Assembly: GCF_963662805.1 (NCBI RefSeq)
Contig: NZ_OY759873.1
Coordinates: forward strand, 62,001 to 126,000
Direction: 5' to 3'
Length of the DNA: 64,000 nucleotides
DNA from: an uncultured Cohaesibacter sp.
Lineage (GTDB): Bacteria; Pseudomonadota; Alphaproteobacteria; Rhizobiales; Cohaesibacteraceae
Shown piece by piece: positions 1 to 12,408 of this stretch (position 1 is its first letter; the number at the start of each line of letters is the position of its first letter). The notes below the pieces were generated by a model. The model saw nothing but the letters and a program-made list of their open reading frames with translations. It ran no database searches and was not told the origin of the DNA. A program made the translations under genes and the position numbers.

Positions 1-1494
1 ATCCAGATCGATGCCCGCTTCCTCGGCATGTTTCTTGATCAGATCCTCGCGACCGACGAGCACGGCGGTGCCGAGCTGCTCGTTGACGAAGGAAACCGCA
101 GCACGCATGACCTGCTCCTCTTCGCCTTCGCCAAAGACGACCCGCTTGGGATTGCGGCGAACCTTGGAGTAGATGCGCTGCAAGGTCGAGGCGAGCGGAT
201 CGCGCCGGGCGTTGAGCTGGTTGGCGTAGGCGGTGAGATCGACGATGGGGCGACGAGCAACGCCGCTTTCCATTGCAGCCTTGGCAACAGCGGGAGCGAT
301 GGCCGCGATGAGACGCGGATCGAAGGGAACGGGAATGATATATTCCGGACCGAATTTGGGACGATTGCCCTGATAGGCGCTCGCCACCTCGTCGGGCACA
401 TCTTCTTGGGCGAGATCGGCAAGGGCACGGGCGGCGGCGACCTTCATGGTGTCATTGATTTCGGTTGCCAGCACATCAAGAGCACCCCTGAAGATATAGG
501 GGAAGCCAAGCACGTTGTTGACCTGGTTGGGATAGTCGGAGCGTCCCGTGGCGACGATCGCATCTGAGCGGACGGCGCGAACTTCCTCCGGCGTGATTTC
601 CGGATCCGGGTTGGCCATGGCGAAGATGATGGGCTGCGGTGCCATGCTCTTGACCATGTCAGGGGTCAGAGCGCCCTTGACCGAAACACCGAAGAAGACA
701 TCGGCCCCTTCCATGGCTTCAGCGAGGGTGCGGGCCTCGGTCGGGACGGCGTGAGCAGACTTCCACTGGTTCATGCCTTCCTTGCGGCCCTGATAGATCG
801 CACCCTTGGTGTCGCACAGGATCACATTTTCATGGGGAATGCCCATGGCCTTGACCAGTTCGATACAAGCGATGCCCGCGGCCCCTGCCCCGTTGCAGAC
901 GACCTTGGTGTCCTTCAGCTCGCGACCGGTCAGGTGCAGAGCGTTGAACAGGCCTGCGGCTGCGATGATCGCGGTGCCGTGCTGGTCATCGTGGAAAACC
1001 GGGATGTCCATCACTTCCTTGAGCTTTTGCTCGATGATGAAACATTCCGGTGCTTTGATATCTTCCAGATTGATGCCACCGAATGATGGCCCCAGATGGC
1101 GCACCGCTTCGATGAAGACATCCGGATCGGCGGCATCGACCTCAAGGTCAATCGAATCAACATCGGCAAAGCGCTTGAACAGCACGGCCTTGCCTTCCAT
1201 CACCGGTTTGGACGCGAGCGCTCCCAGGTTGCCAAGACCGAGAATTGCCGAGCCGTTGGAAATCACTGCAACCAGGTTGCCTCGCGAGGTATAATCGAAG
1301 GCACGGGACGGATCCTCCGCAATCGCACGAACAGGAGCTGCCACGCCGGGAGAATAGGCGAGGGACAAATCGCGCTGAGTCGCCATCGGCTTTGTTGCCA
1401 CGATTTCGATTTTCCCTGGGCGACCCTGTTGATGGAATGCCAGTGCTTCTTCGTCTGTAACCGAGACGCCGGGCTTCAAAATTTTATCAGCCAC
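1..1494 (-). CDS. maeB: NADP-dependent malic enzyme, MaeB type (3' end outside window)
   Basis: Cytoplasmic enzyme that oxidatively decarboxylates malate to pyruvate, feeding NADPH and gluconeogenic carbon. The first 498 codons are visible. They contain the malic enzyme N-terminal domain (YSPGVAAPVRAI near residue 45, FHDDQHGTA near 160) and the NAD(P)-binding domain (VCNGAGAAGIA near 190). From about residue 445 a phosphotransacetylase-like domain begins (NPKRVVFGEGEEEQ), so this is the long two-domain form, usually about 760 residues, and roughly a third lies off the left edge. The start is a GTG at 1494 preceded by GGGAGG nine bases upstream; no ATG with a ribosome site lies near it. It is divergent from mutS with a 246-base gap. 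The family is clear; NADP rather than NAD preference is inferred from domain architecture only. Confidence 0.93.
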   Translation of the reverse strand, partial: MADKILKPGVSVTDEEALAFHQQGRPGKIEIVATKPMATQRDLSLAYSPGVAAPVRAIAEDPSRAFDYTSRGNLVAVISNGSAILGLGNLGALASKPVMEGKAVLFKRFADVDSIDLEVDAADPDVFIEAVRHLGPSFGGINLEDIKAPECFIIEQKLKEVMDIPVFHDDQHGTAIIAAAGLFNALHLTGRELKDTKVVCNGAGAAGIACIELVKAMGIPHENVILCDTKGAIYQGRKEGMNQWKSAHAVPTEARTLAEAMEGADVFFGVSVKGALTPDMVKSMAPQPIIFAMANPDPEITPEEVRAVRSDAIVATGRSDYPNQVNNVLGFPYIFRGALDVLATEINDTMKVAAARALADLAQEDVPDEVASAYQGNRPKFGPEYIIPVPFDPRLIAAIAPAVAKAAMESGVARRPIVDLTAYANQLNARRDPLASTLQRIYSKVRRNPKRVVFGEGEEEQVMRAAVSFVNEQLGTAVLVGREDLIKKHAEEAGIDLD

Positions 1495-1740
1495 GAGCTT
1501 CAACCTCCCTGTTTGCTTATCTAACGGCCCCTATGGTCATACAGATAAGTCTTTGTGCTTACATCTATTTCAATTTTCCTGAATATAGTTATTCACATTA
1601 AAGCGTTGTCCCGCAGGAAACAATCAGTGAAATAGCTACTGTCTGTGGCCGAGCATTCTGCCAATTGCTAACTTGCGGCAAATCAGACAGCCTGACGTTT
1701 CAAAATCAAGGCATGCAGGGACAGAAAGCCTCACCAATCC

Positions 1741-4440
<2,700 letters not shown>

Positions 4441-4590
4441 CTTGTATGATATGACTTTTAGCCGGATTAGCGCTTGACGATTTGGACAGCCCCGTCGCAC
4501 ATTGACGCGAAAAGAGGCGCTGCCCGCTTTGTAGGCATTTGAGTGCATTAGACATAGATTTCAAAGGTCCACCCGGGACACAAGGCATAG

Positions 4591-7380
4591 ATGATGAACA
4601 TTTCCCCCCAGACAGATGGCCTGATCGACATCGAGGCGACACAGGCGCGGATTGACCAGATTGTTGCCGATCACGGGGGGGACGCAAAAGCCTTGGCGAC
4701 ACGGGCCGCCATTCTGCAACTGTTCAAGGACGTGATGCAGAAGGGTCGGGAACGGGCGCAGGCACTGCTGGACGAAGACGGCATCGGGATCCTCTGCGCC
4801 ATTCGTCTTTCCTATCTGGAAGACCAGATCATCACCCTCATCTATCGCTTCGCCATCCATCAGGTCTATCGGGTCAACAATCCATCTGCTTCCGAACATC
4901 TGGCCGTCGTCGCCGTTGGTGGCTATGGCCGCGCGACCCTTGCACCCTATTCCGACATCGATCTGTTGTTCCTGCTGCCCTACAAGCAGACCCCGTGGGG
5001 CGAGAGCGTTGTCGAATATATCCTCTACATGCTGTGGGACCTCGGTCAGAAGGTCGGGCATGCGACCCGAACCCTTGATGAATGCGTGCGCCTCTCCCGC
5101 AGCGACATGACGATCCGGACGGCCATTCTCGAGGCCCGGTTCATCGATGGTGAAAAACCACTTTTCAAGGGCCTCATCGAGAAGTTCGACAAGGAGGTGA
5201 TGAAAAACACCAGCGCCGATTTCATCGCCGCCAAGCTTGCCGAACGGGATGCCCGGCACGAACAACAGGGCAATTCGCGCTACATGGTCGAGCCGAACGT
5301 CAAGGAAGGCAAAGGTGGCCTCAGAGACATTCAGACCCTGTTCTGGATCGGCCAATATGCCTACCGGGTGCGCAAAGCCAAACAGCTGGTCGATGCCGAG
5401 GTCTTTTCCGCCGAGGAATATACCCGCTTCAAGAAGGCCAACAATCACCTCTGGACTGTGCGCTGCCACCTGCATTTCCTGACCAATCGACCAGAAGAAC
5501 GGGTGAGCTTTGATGTTCAGCGCGAGCTCTCCGAGAAGATGGGCTACAAGTCGCGTCCCGGTCAGAATTCCGTCGAACGCTTCATGAAGCACTATTTCCT
5601 GGTGGCCAAGGAAGTGGGCGAGCTGACGCGCGTTTTCTGCTCGGCGCTTGAGGAAGATTTCGGACGGCCCGCTCCCGGCATCAACCGGTTTCTGGCGGCC
5701 ATTCCCTTCCGCCGTCGCAAGATCCGCGATGCGGACGGATTCCGGATCGATCATGGCCGTCTGTCGGTGGAAAGTGAAGAAGTCATCAGCAAGAAGCCGG
5801 TCAACATCCTGCGCATCTTCGAGGTTGCCGACCGGGAAAACCTGCTACTGCATCCCGATGCCATGCAGGCGATCCACCACAATCTGCGCCTCATCGACAA
5901 TGACATGCGGAATGACCCGGAAGCCAACGCGACGTTCCTGAGGATCCTGACCTCGCGCCGCGACCCGGAGAGCGTTCTGAGACGTATGAACGAATCCGGT
6001 ATTCTGGGGCGCTTCATTCCCGAATTCGGGCGCATCGTCGCAATGATGCAGTTCAACATGTACCATCACTACACCGTCGATGAGCATCTCCTGAGGGCCG
6101 TGGGCATTCTCTCCGAGATTGAAAAACAGGAACTTGGTGACGAGCATCCGCTCGCCCATGAACTGATGCCGAAAATCAAGGACCGCGTGGTGCTCTATGT
6201 GGCGGTGTTCCTGCATGACATTGCCAAGGGGCGCCCGGAGCGGCATTCCCCGGCAGGCGCCCGCGTGGCGCGCGAGCTTTGCCCGCGTCTGGGGCTCAGC
6301 GAGGAGCAGACCGAACAGGTCGCCTGGCTGATCATGGAACATCTGACCATGAGCCAGGTGTCCCAGTCGCGTGATCTGTCTGACCGCAAGACCATCCTCG
6401 ACTTCTGCAATGTGGTGCAGACCATGGAACAGATGCGGATGCTGCTGATCTTGACCATTGCCGACATCAAGGCGGTCGGCCCCGGCGTCTGGAACGGCTG
6501 GAAGGGTCAGCTGATGCGGACTCTCTATTCCGAGGTCGAGCCGATCCTGACCGGTGGCCATTCGCAGCAGAGCCGCGATTCGCGCGTTGCCCGGATGAAG
6601 GAGAAAGTCGCCGAGCGCCTGTCGAGCTGGAGCGAGCAGGATGTTGCGGCCTATCTGGATCTGCATTACTCGGCCTATTGGCTCAGAACCGACGTCGACA
6701 GTGCCGTGGCCCATGCCGAGCTCATTCACAATGCGGACCGCCAGAAGCACAAGGTGGCAACCGCCATCAAGACCTACGAGTTCGAAGGCATCACCGAGAT
6801 CACCATCCTCGCGCCTGACCATCCGCGCCTTCTGTCGATGATCGCCGGGGCTTGTTCGGCTGCAGGCGGCAACATCCTTGACGCCATGATCTTCACCACC
6901 ACTGATGGCCGTGCCCTCGACACCATTCTGATTGAGCGCGAGTTTCAGGAAGACCATGACGAGCGCCGCCGCGCCAACCGCATCGTCGATCTTCTCGTGC
7001 AGGTGCTAAGGGGCGAGACGCGCCTGCCGGCCCTCGTGCAACAGAAGGAAAGCCACAAAAAACGGCTGCAGACCTTCCGGCCGACCACGAAAGTCACGGT
7101 TAACAACGAGCTGTCCAACCAGGCAACCGTCGTCGAAGTGGAGGGGCTCGATCGGCCCGGCCTGCTGTCGGCCCTGACGCGCACCCTGTCAGCGCTCAAT
7201 CTCGACATCGCCTCCGCCCATATCACCACCTATGGCGAGCGCGTCGTCGATGCCTTCTATGTGACCGACCTGACGGGGGCCAAGATTTCCAACCCGGCTC
7301 GCAAGGACATCATTGCCGACCGCCTGATGGAAGTGCTCAAGGGCAAGTCCAAGGAGCGCCCGACCGCTCCCCAATCCTGA
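4591..7380 (+). CDS. glnD: Bifunctional uridylyltransferase/uridylyl-removing enzyme GlnD
   Basis: Glutamine sensor of the nitrogen stress response: it uridylylates PII (GlnB/GlnK) when glutamine is low and removes UMP when it is high. The 929 residues show the nucleotidyltransferase motif GGYGRATLAPYSDIDLLFL near 110-128, a PII-uridylyltransferase linker, an HD hydrolase domain (HHYTVDEHLLRAVG near 491, FLHDIAKG near 538) and two C-terminal ACT domains starting near 736 and 847 that bind glutamine. The ATG doublet at 4591/4594 has AAGG a few bases upstream; either could start. A good intrinsic terminator follows at 7450-7468, so glnD appears to end its transcription unit before murJ. Confidence 0.98.
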   Translation: MMNISPQTDGLIDIEATQARIDQIVADHGGDAKALATRAAILQLFKDVMQKGRERAQALLDEDGIGILCAIRLSYLEDQIITLIYRFAIHQVYRVNNPSASEHLAVVAVGGYGRATLAPYSDIDLLFLLPYKQTPWGESVVEYILYMLWDLGQKVGHATRTLDECVRLSRSDMTIRTAILEARFIDGEKPLFKGLIEKFDKEVMKNTSADFIAAKLAERDARHEQQGNSRYMVEPNVKEGKGGLRDIQTLFWIGQYAYRVRKAKQLVDAEVFSAEEYTRFKKANNHLWTVRCHLHFLTNRPEERVSFDVQRELSEKMGYKSRPGQNSVERFMKHYFLVAKEVGELTRVFCSALEEDFGRPAPGINRFLAAIPFRRRKIRDADGFRIDHGRLSVESEEVISKKPVNILRIFEVADRENLLLHPDAMQAIHHNLRLIDNDMRNDPEANATFLRILTSRRDPESVLRRMNESGILGRFIPEFGRIVAMMQFNMYHHYTVDEHLLRAVGILSEIEKQELGDEHPLAHELMPKIKDRVVLYVAVFLHDIAKGRPERHSPAGARVARELCPRLGLSEEQTEQVAWLIMEHLTMSQVSQSRDLSDRKTILDFCNVVQTMEQMRMLLILTIADIKAVGPGVWNGWKGQLMRTLYSEVEPILTGGHSQQSRDSRVARMKEKVAERLSSWSEQDVAAYLDLHYSAYWLRTDVDSAVAHAELIHNADRQKHKVATAIKTYEFEGITEITILAPDHPRLLSMIAGACSAAGGNILDAMIFTTTDGRALDTILIEREFQEDHDERRRANRIVDLLVQVLRGETRLPALVQQKESHKKRLQTFRPTTKVTVNNELSNQATVVEVEGLDRPGLLSALTRTLSALNLDIASAHITTYGERVVDAFYVTDLTGAKISNPARKDIIADRLMEVLKGKSKERPTAPQS

Positions 7381-7449
7381 TAGTGCACGGCATGGTCGAG
7401 GGGCAAAGATTGCCTTTGAACGGCCCAAAGAAGCGAGTATAAGACACGA

Positions 7450-7468
7450 GGCCCGTTTCGGGCCTTTT
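7450..7468 (+). terminator. Intrinsic terminator after glnD
   Basis: GGCCCG (7450-7455), loop TTT, CGGGCC (7459-7464), then TTTT. It lies 70 bases after the glnD stop and ends 56 bases before the murJ ATG. Confidence 0.75.
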
Positions 7469-7523
7469 GTCTATTCCGGGACCGGCGCTTTTGGGCAGCC
7501 GGAGCGCGAGGGAAGGGGTTTCG

Positions 7524-9083
7524 ATGTCAATGCTGAGGAATTTCGCCACCGTTGGTGTGGCGACCCTTGCCAGTCGTGTGCTCGGTTTCTGTCGTGACAT
7601 CCTGATCGCCGCCAGTCTGGGATCGGGGCCAATCGCCGACGCCTTCTTCGTTGCCTTCCGCCTGCCAAACCTCTTCCGCCGCCTGTTTGCCGAAGGGGCC
7701 TTCAACTCGGCCTTCGTGCCGATCTTTGCGGGCTCCTTGCAGGATGAGGGGGAAAGTGGCGCGCGCAAGGTGGCCGAGGAGATACTGGCCGGTCTGCTGT
7801 TCGTTCTCCTTGTCTTCACCGCGCTGGCCGAACTTGCCATGCCGCTGCTAATCTATGTGCTGGCACCGGGCTTTAGTGACGATCCTTCCAAATTCGATCT
7901 GGCGGTGGTGCTGTCGCGGATCACCTTTCCCTATCTTCTGTGCATGTCGGTGATCGCCTTCCTATCAGGCATCCTCAACAGTCTGGGGAAATTCGCGGCG
8001 GCTGCCTTTGCGCCGGTGCTGCTCAATGTTGTGCTGATCGCGACCCTTGCGCTGATCCTCGCGTTTGGTGCCACCAACAGTGCTCTTGCCGGACATTTTC
8101 TGGCATGGGGCGTGTTTGTCGCCGGGTTTGTGCAGCTCGGTGCCCTGATCTGGGCCGCGGCACGGGCGGGCTTCTGGATCCGCCTCAAACGCCCCAGACA
8201 CACCGATAACACCCGCAAGCTAATCAGGCTTGGCATTCCGGGCGTTGTGGCGGGCGGCGTTACCCAGCTCAACATCACCATCGGCACGATCATCGCCTCC
8301 TTTCAGGCCGGTGCGGTGTCCTATCTCTATTATGCGGACCGGATCTACCAGCTGCCGCTCGGCGTCGTCGGGATCGCGATCGGCGTGGTGCTGCTGCCGG
8401 ATTTGACGCGTAAGGTCAGGGCCGAGAAATCCGAGGCGGTCTTCTATGCCCAGAACCGGGCGATGGAATTTGCCATGTTCCTCACCCTGCCCGCAGCGGT
8501 TGCCCTTGCGGTCGTGCCGGTGTCAATCATTGCGGTGCTGTTCGAACGTGGTCAGTTCAGCGAGCATGACACCATGATGACCGCGATGGCGCTCGCCGCC
8601 TATGCGGTGGGTCTGCCATCCTTCGTGCTCAACAAAGTGCTGTCACCGGGCTTCTTTGCCCGTCAGGACACTAAGACGCCGATGCAGTTTGCGACCGTAG
8701 GCATGATCGTCAACGTGGCAGGATCGCTCATTCTTTTCCCTTTTCTCCAGCATGTGGGGATCGCCATCGCCACGACGCTGGCGGGCTGGATCAACGCCTT
8801 GCTGCTTGGCATCACGCTCTGGCGGCGCGGGCATTTCCGGGCCGATGCCATGCTTATCCGGCGGCTGATGCTCTATCTTGCCTCCTCGGTGCTGATGGGG
8901 GTCGGGGTCTATCTTTTGTCGATCTATCTCGCTCCATGGCTCGAGGCCTCCCGGCTCATCACACGCGGTGCCGCTCTTGGCGGTCTCGTGGGTGCCGGGA
9001 TCGTGCTGTTCCTTGGTTTCAGTTTTGCGACCAGAGCGATTTCGCTCGGTGACATTCGTCGCCAGATGCGGCGTAGCGGCTGA
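7524..9083 (+). CDS. murJ: Lipid II flippase MurJ (MviN family)
   Basis: Inner-membrane MOP-superfamily flippase that moves the undecaprenyl-linked peptidoglycan precursor to the periplasmic face. The 519-residue product has about 14 hydrophobic segments and the family's N-terminal signature (GFCRDILIAASLGSG, then DAFFVAFRLPNLFRRLFAEG). The ATG at 7524 is preceded by GGAAGGGG five bases upstream. An in-frame TTG at 7467 would add 19 residues but lies inside the glnD terminator stem and is rejected. The gene sits between glnD and trpS, as in many Rhizobiales. Length and topology are normal. Confidence 0.96.
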   Translation: MSMLRNFATVGVATLASRVLGFCRDILIAASLGSGPIADAFFVAFRLPNLFRRLFAEGAFNSAFVPIFAGSLQDEGESGARKVAEEILAGLLFVLLVFTALAELAMPLLIYVLAPGFSDDPSKFDLAVVLSRITFPYLLCMSVIAFLSGILNSLGKFAAAAFAPVLLNVVLIATLALILAFGATNSALAGHFLAWGVFVAGFVQLGALIWAAARAGFWIRLKRPRHTDNTRKLIRLGIPGVVAGGVTQLNITIGTIIASFQAGAVSYLYYADRIYQLPLGVVGIAIGVVLLPDLTRKVRAEKSEAVFYAQNRAMEFAMFLTLPAAVALAVVPVSIIAVLFERGQFSEHDTMMTAMALAAYAVGLPSFVLNKVLSPGFFARQDTKTPMQFATVGMIVNVAGSLILFPFLQHVGIAIATTLAGWINALLLGITLWRRGHFRADAMLIRRLMLYLASSVLMGVGVYLLSIYLAPWLEASRLITRGAALGGLVGAGIVLFLGFSFATRAISLGDIRRQMRRSG

Positions 9084-9284
9084 TCCGTTGCACAAAAACC
9101 CCGCTATATAAAACAACGGGTGACGAGGCGGAAAATCCCTTGCATCCCCACCGGGCTTGGCGGATAACGCCTCAGCCGCATTTGTCCCGCCGCGCTCATC
9201 AGACGCGGACCTTGTGACAATGCGGCAAATTTTTTCCCTCCCCCTCGCGTTTCCAACCGCCTGGGCAACATCACGAGGCATATC

Positions 9285-10358
9285 ATGGCCAGCTTTGAGC
9301 CACGCGTATTTTCCGGCATTCAGCCGTCTGGCAACCTGCACTTGGGCAACTATCTTGGTGCGATCACCAAGTTTGTCGACCTGCAATCTTCCTACAATTG
9401 CGTCTTCTGCGTCGTCGACATGCACGCCATCACGGTCTGGCAAGACCCTGAGGGGCTGGTGCGTCGCACGCGTGAGGTCACCGCAGGCTTCCTCGCCTCC
9501 GGCATTGATCCTGAAAAACATATCGTCTTCAACCAGAGTCAGGTTCCCGCCCATGCTCAGTTGGCCTGGGTGTTCAATTGCGTGGCCCGTATGGGGTGGC
9601 TCAACCGGATGACCCAGTTCAAGGACAAAGCGGGCAAGAACCGTGAGAATGTGTCCTCAGGCCTGTTTGCCTATCCCAACCTGATGAGTGCGGACATTCT
9701 GGTCTATAAGGCCACCCATGTTCCGGTGGGAGAGGACCAGAAGCAGCATCTGGAACTGGCACGCGACACGGCGCAGAAGTTCAACATCGATTATGCCGAG
9801 CGCATCGCGTCGCTGGGCTATGGCGTCGAGAATGTCGGCCGCGATGTGACAACTGATCCGGAACTGGTTTTCTTCCCGCAGCCTGAACCGCTGATCGGCG
9901 GCCCGGCTCCGAGGGTGATGTCCTTGCGTGACGGCTCCAAGAAGATGTCCTCCTCGGATGCTTCTGACAAAGCACGCATCAACATGACCGATGATGCGGA
10001 CACCATCTCTCAGAAGATCCGCAAGGCCAAGACCGACCCCGAAGCGCTTCCCTGCGAGGTCGCAGGGCTGGAAGGCCGGGCTGAAGCCTCCAACCTTGTG
10101 GGCATCTATGCCGCGCTTTCGGGCATGTCCAAGGATGATGTGCTGAAGGAACATGGCGGCTCGGAATTTTCCAAGTTCAAGCCTGCTCTGGTCGAACTGT
10201 CGGTCGCCAAGCTCTCTCCGATCACCGATGAGATGCGCCGCCTGATGGATGATCCGGGCCATATTGACGCCATTCTTGCAAAAGGGGCCGAAAAGGCGGA
10301 CGCCATCGCATCCCCCATCCTTGATCAGGTCAAGGATATCGTGGGCTTCATTCGCTAG
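9285..10358 (+). CDS. trpS: Tryptophanyl-tRNA synthetase
   Basis: Class I aminoacyl-tRNA synthetase charging tRNA-Trp in the cytoplasm. The 357-residue length fits bacterial TrpS. The HIGH-type signature reads PSGNLHLGNYLG (residues 14-25) and the KMSKS loop reads KKMSSSDASD near 218-227. The ATG follows CACGAGG by six bases. The gene converges on a lipoprotein gene whose stop is only 19 bases away on the other strand, and the likely trpS terminator overlaps that gene's 3' end. Nothing unusual is visible in the protein. Confidence 0.98.
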   Translation: MASFEPRVFSGIQPSGNLHLGNYLGAITKFVDLQSSYNCVFCVVDMHAITVWQDPEGLVRRTREVTAGFLASGIDPEKHIVFNQSQVPAHAQLAWVFNCVARMGWLNRMTQFKDKAGKNRENVSSGLFAYPNLMSADILVYKATHVPVGEDQKQHLELARDTAQKFNIDYAERIASLGYGVENVGRDVTTDPELVFFPQPEPLIGGPAPRVMSLRDGSKKMSSSDASDKARINMTDDADTISQKIRKAKTDPEALPCEVAGLEGRAEASNLVGIYAALSGMSKDDVLKEHGGSEFSKFKPALVELSVAKLSPITDEMRRLMDDPGHIDAILAKGAEKADAIASPILDQVKDIVGFIR

Positions 10359-10376
10359 AATCAGGCCTCCATTCCA

Positions 10377-10865
10377 CTATTTGTCAGCCCGGATCAACGT
10401 TGTTTGGTCCGGGCTTTCCTGTTCTGAAGGCTCGTACCCCTCGGGTGGCCGGGAGCAGTCATAGCTGAATTCATATTGCGGCTCCGCCACAAGATAGCCC
10501 TTGGTGATGCTGCAATGGGCGCGGCCATTCTCATCAAGATATTTGCGGGCCGCGGCTTCGTGGACCTTTTCCGGCGGCATCGTGTTGGCAAGACCCAGCG
10601 TCAATCCCTTGGCGGCCCCCATGACCATAGCGCCCCCGACAGGCGGTGTCGTCATGATGGCATCCTCGTCAGGATGCTCAAACACCCGGTAGGCATGATC
10701 CCCAAGCCGGACATGATGAACTGTCGGATCAAATGTCAGGGCCCGACTGACGCCCGCACAGGACGTCAGCGCCTGCCCCAGAAACAATCCCAGCCCCAGC
10801 GTCAGGCCAGACCGCACTGGTCCGGACAAAGACCGGATGCTGGTTTTCTTCGCCGCCCTTGCCAT
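10377..10865 (-). CDS. Small predicted lipoprotein of unknown function
   Basis: I do not recognise the family. The 162-residue product has a basic N-terminus, a hydrophobic stretch (LTLGLGLFLG) and a lipobox ALTSC ending at Cys36, so it should be exported and lipid-modified, which would depend on Lnt encoded at 20102. The mature part is hydrophilic and carries two further cysteines (AHCSI and YDCSR), which could form a disulfide in the periplasm. The ATG at 10865 is preceded by GGGGGA about five bases upstream; a longer reading to 10928 would bury the signal peptide and is rejected. It is the only minus-strand gene in the first 34 kb apart from maeB. Confidence 0.75.
   Translation of the reverse strand: MARAAKKTSIRSLSGPVRSGLTLGLGLFLGQALTSCAGVSRALTFDPTVHHVRLGDHAYRVFEHPDEDAIMTTPPVGGAMVMGAAKGLTLGLANTMPPEKVHEAAARKYLDENGRAHCSITKGYLVAEPQYEFSYDCSRPPEGYEPSEQESPDQTTLIRADK
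10386..10419 (+). terminator. Probable trpS terminator overlapping the 3' end of the convergent gene
   Basis: AGCCCGGA (10386-10393) and TCCGGGCT (10408-10415) form an eight-base stem with a 14-base loop, followed by TTCCTGTT. The uridine run is weak. The stem is also coding for the last residues of the lipoprotein on the minus strand. Confidence 0.5.
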
Positions 10866-11089
10866 TGATATCCCCCAAAATTTTCCTGCGTTTCGTCCCC
10901 ACAACCTGACCGCCTGAGATGATAGCAATATTCAACCCAGAGTCGATGTTGATTGCAGAACTTTTGCAGGAATGGCCGGGCACCAGCGCGATCCGGCAAC
11001 AAAGTGACATGTTTCACGACCCGGGAAAGTCGGTGTACGGACCAAAACACAGACTTGCCGAACGGAACCGGACATGGCAGGCTCGCTGC

Positions 11090-11587
11090 ATGATTATGAA
11101 ACGCACTATTCACGATGAAGGCCACTTTCGGAAATTTCTCGTCATTGTCGATGACACCGAGGAATGCGACCGGGCCATCACCTATGCTGCCTATCGGGCA
11201 GCGGCAACCAATGGCGCGGTCGTCATGATGGTTGCCATTGAACCTGCGCATTTCCAGCATTGGCTTGGCGTGAAGGAAATCATGCTGGCCGAAGCCAACG
11301 ATGCTGCGCAGGAAAGACTGGATCAATACAAGGAGCAGGTCGAGAGAATCGCAACGGTTCCCGTTGAATGCGTCATTCGCGAGGGCAAGGTTGCCGAGCA
11401 GATCGTGTCCCTGATCGACGAAGACGAGGACATTGGCATTCTGGTGCTGGCCTCGGCGGTCGGCAAGAAGGAAGGCCCCGGCCCGCTGGTTTCATCCATT
11501 TCCAGCCAATCCAACCGACCCTTCCCGATCCCCGTCACCATCGTTCCCGGTGACCTCTCCGACGAAGACATCAAGGCCCTCTGCTAG
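11090..11587 (+). CDS. Universal stress protein (UspA family)
   Basis: The product of about 165 residues shows the Usp fold: a first strand KFLVIVDDTEECDRAI, a middle helical part, then a strand IGILVLASAV and a C-terminal strand IPVTIVPG. Usp proteins are small cytoplasmic proteins linked to stress survival; some bind ATP through a GxxGxxxxGS motif near the C-terminus. Here the matching region is SAVGKKEGPGPLVSS, which only partly fits, so ATP binding is uncertain. Start choice is ambiguous: ATG at 11090 and ATG at 11096 are both close to the first conserved strand, and no strong ribosome site is seen. It lies in the usual slot between trpS and nfuA. Confidence 0.85.
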   Translation: MIMKRTIHDEGHFRKFLVIVDDTEECDRAITYAAYRAAATNGAVVMMVAIEPAHFQHWLGVKEIMLAEANDAAQERLDQYKEQVERIATVPVECVIREGKVAEQIVSLIDEDEDIGILVLASAVGKKEGPGPLVSSISSQSNRPFPIPVTIVPGDLSDEDIKALC

Positions 11588-11794
11588 AGACCTCACGACC
11601 CTTTAAGCTCCCGGATTCCCGCCGGGCGGCATTTTCCTCACCTTTGAATGCATCTGATTGGCGCTTTGTGCTTGATCTTTGCAACAGAAGTTTTATTTGA
11701 CATATTAGAAGACTTACAGAGGCGTGATGGCCCCTTCGTATGCCGTCGCACCAAAAGTTCAGCCATTGTTGTTATGGCTTGAGAAGGATCAGAC

Positions 11795-12349
11795 ATGTTC
11801 ATCCAAACTGAAGCTACTCCCAATCCGGCGACCCTGAAATTCCTGCCCGGCAAGGTCGTTCTTGACGACGGCACCATGGATTTCCGCTCTGCTCGGGAAG
11901 CAGAAGCTTCGCCACTGGCCGAAAAGCTTTTCACCATCGATGGTGTCGAAGGTGTCTTTTTCGGGTTTGACTTTGTCTCCGTGACCAAGGGTGAAGCCGA
12001 CTGGCAGCATATCAAACCGGCCATTCTTGGCGCCATCATGGACCATTTCATGTCAGGTGCCCCTGTCATGAAAAAGGCGGAAGGCGAGGCGGTCGGTGAT
12101 GAAGATTTCGACGAAGCCGATGCCGACACGGTCGCAACCATCAAGGAACTGCTCGAAACCCGCGTGCGTCCTGCCGTTGCGCAGGATGGCGGCGACATCA
12201 CCTTCCACGGTTTCCGAGATGGCGTGGTTTTCTTGCGCATGCGCGGAGCCTGTGCCGGCTGTCCGTCCTCGACCGCCACGCTGAAGCACGGCATCGAAAA
12301 TCTGCTGCGCCATTTCCTGCCCGACGTGCAGGAAGTCCGCTCGGTCTAG
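11795..12349 (+). CDS. nfuA: NfuA-type iron-sulfur cluster carrier protein
   Basis: Binds a [4Fe-4S] cluster between two monomers and delivers it to client enzymes such as MiaB and lipoyl synthase. The 184-residue product has an N-terminal Nfu domain (MFIQTEATPNPATLKFLPG onward, residues 1-88) and a C-terminal NifU-like domain with the cluster-binding C-x2-C at Cys153 and Cys156 (ACAGCPSS). The pattern matches eukaryotic NFU1 and alphaproteobacterial Nfu more than E. coli NfuA, whose N-terminal domain is A-type. A MiaB gene lies 3 kb downstream. The gene probably has its own promoter in the 206-base gap after the Usp gene. Confidence 0.95.
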   Translation: MFIQTEATPNPATLKFLPGKVVLDDGTMDFRSAREAEASPLAEKLFTIDGVEGVFFGFDFVSVTKGEADWQHIKPAILGAIMDHFMSGAPVMKKAEGEAVGDEDFDEADADTVATIKELLETRVRPAVAQDGGDITFHGFRDGVVFLRMRGACAGCPSSTATLKHGIENLLRHFLPDVQEVRSV

Positions 12350-12408
12350 GCCTAACCCGGGCTTTACGCCCGACCCTTGGAAGCAACAGAGCGCGGACCT
12401 GATTTGCC

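Noticed and set aside
7467..7523. TTG start extending MurJ by 19 residues
   Set aside because: It lies in the glnD terminator and lacks a ribosome site, whereas ATG 7524 has GGAAGGGG at good spacing.
9088..9112. TTGCAC and TATATA upstream of trpS as a promoter
   Set aside because: The spacing is only 11 bases, too short for a sigma-70 promoter.
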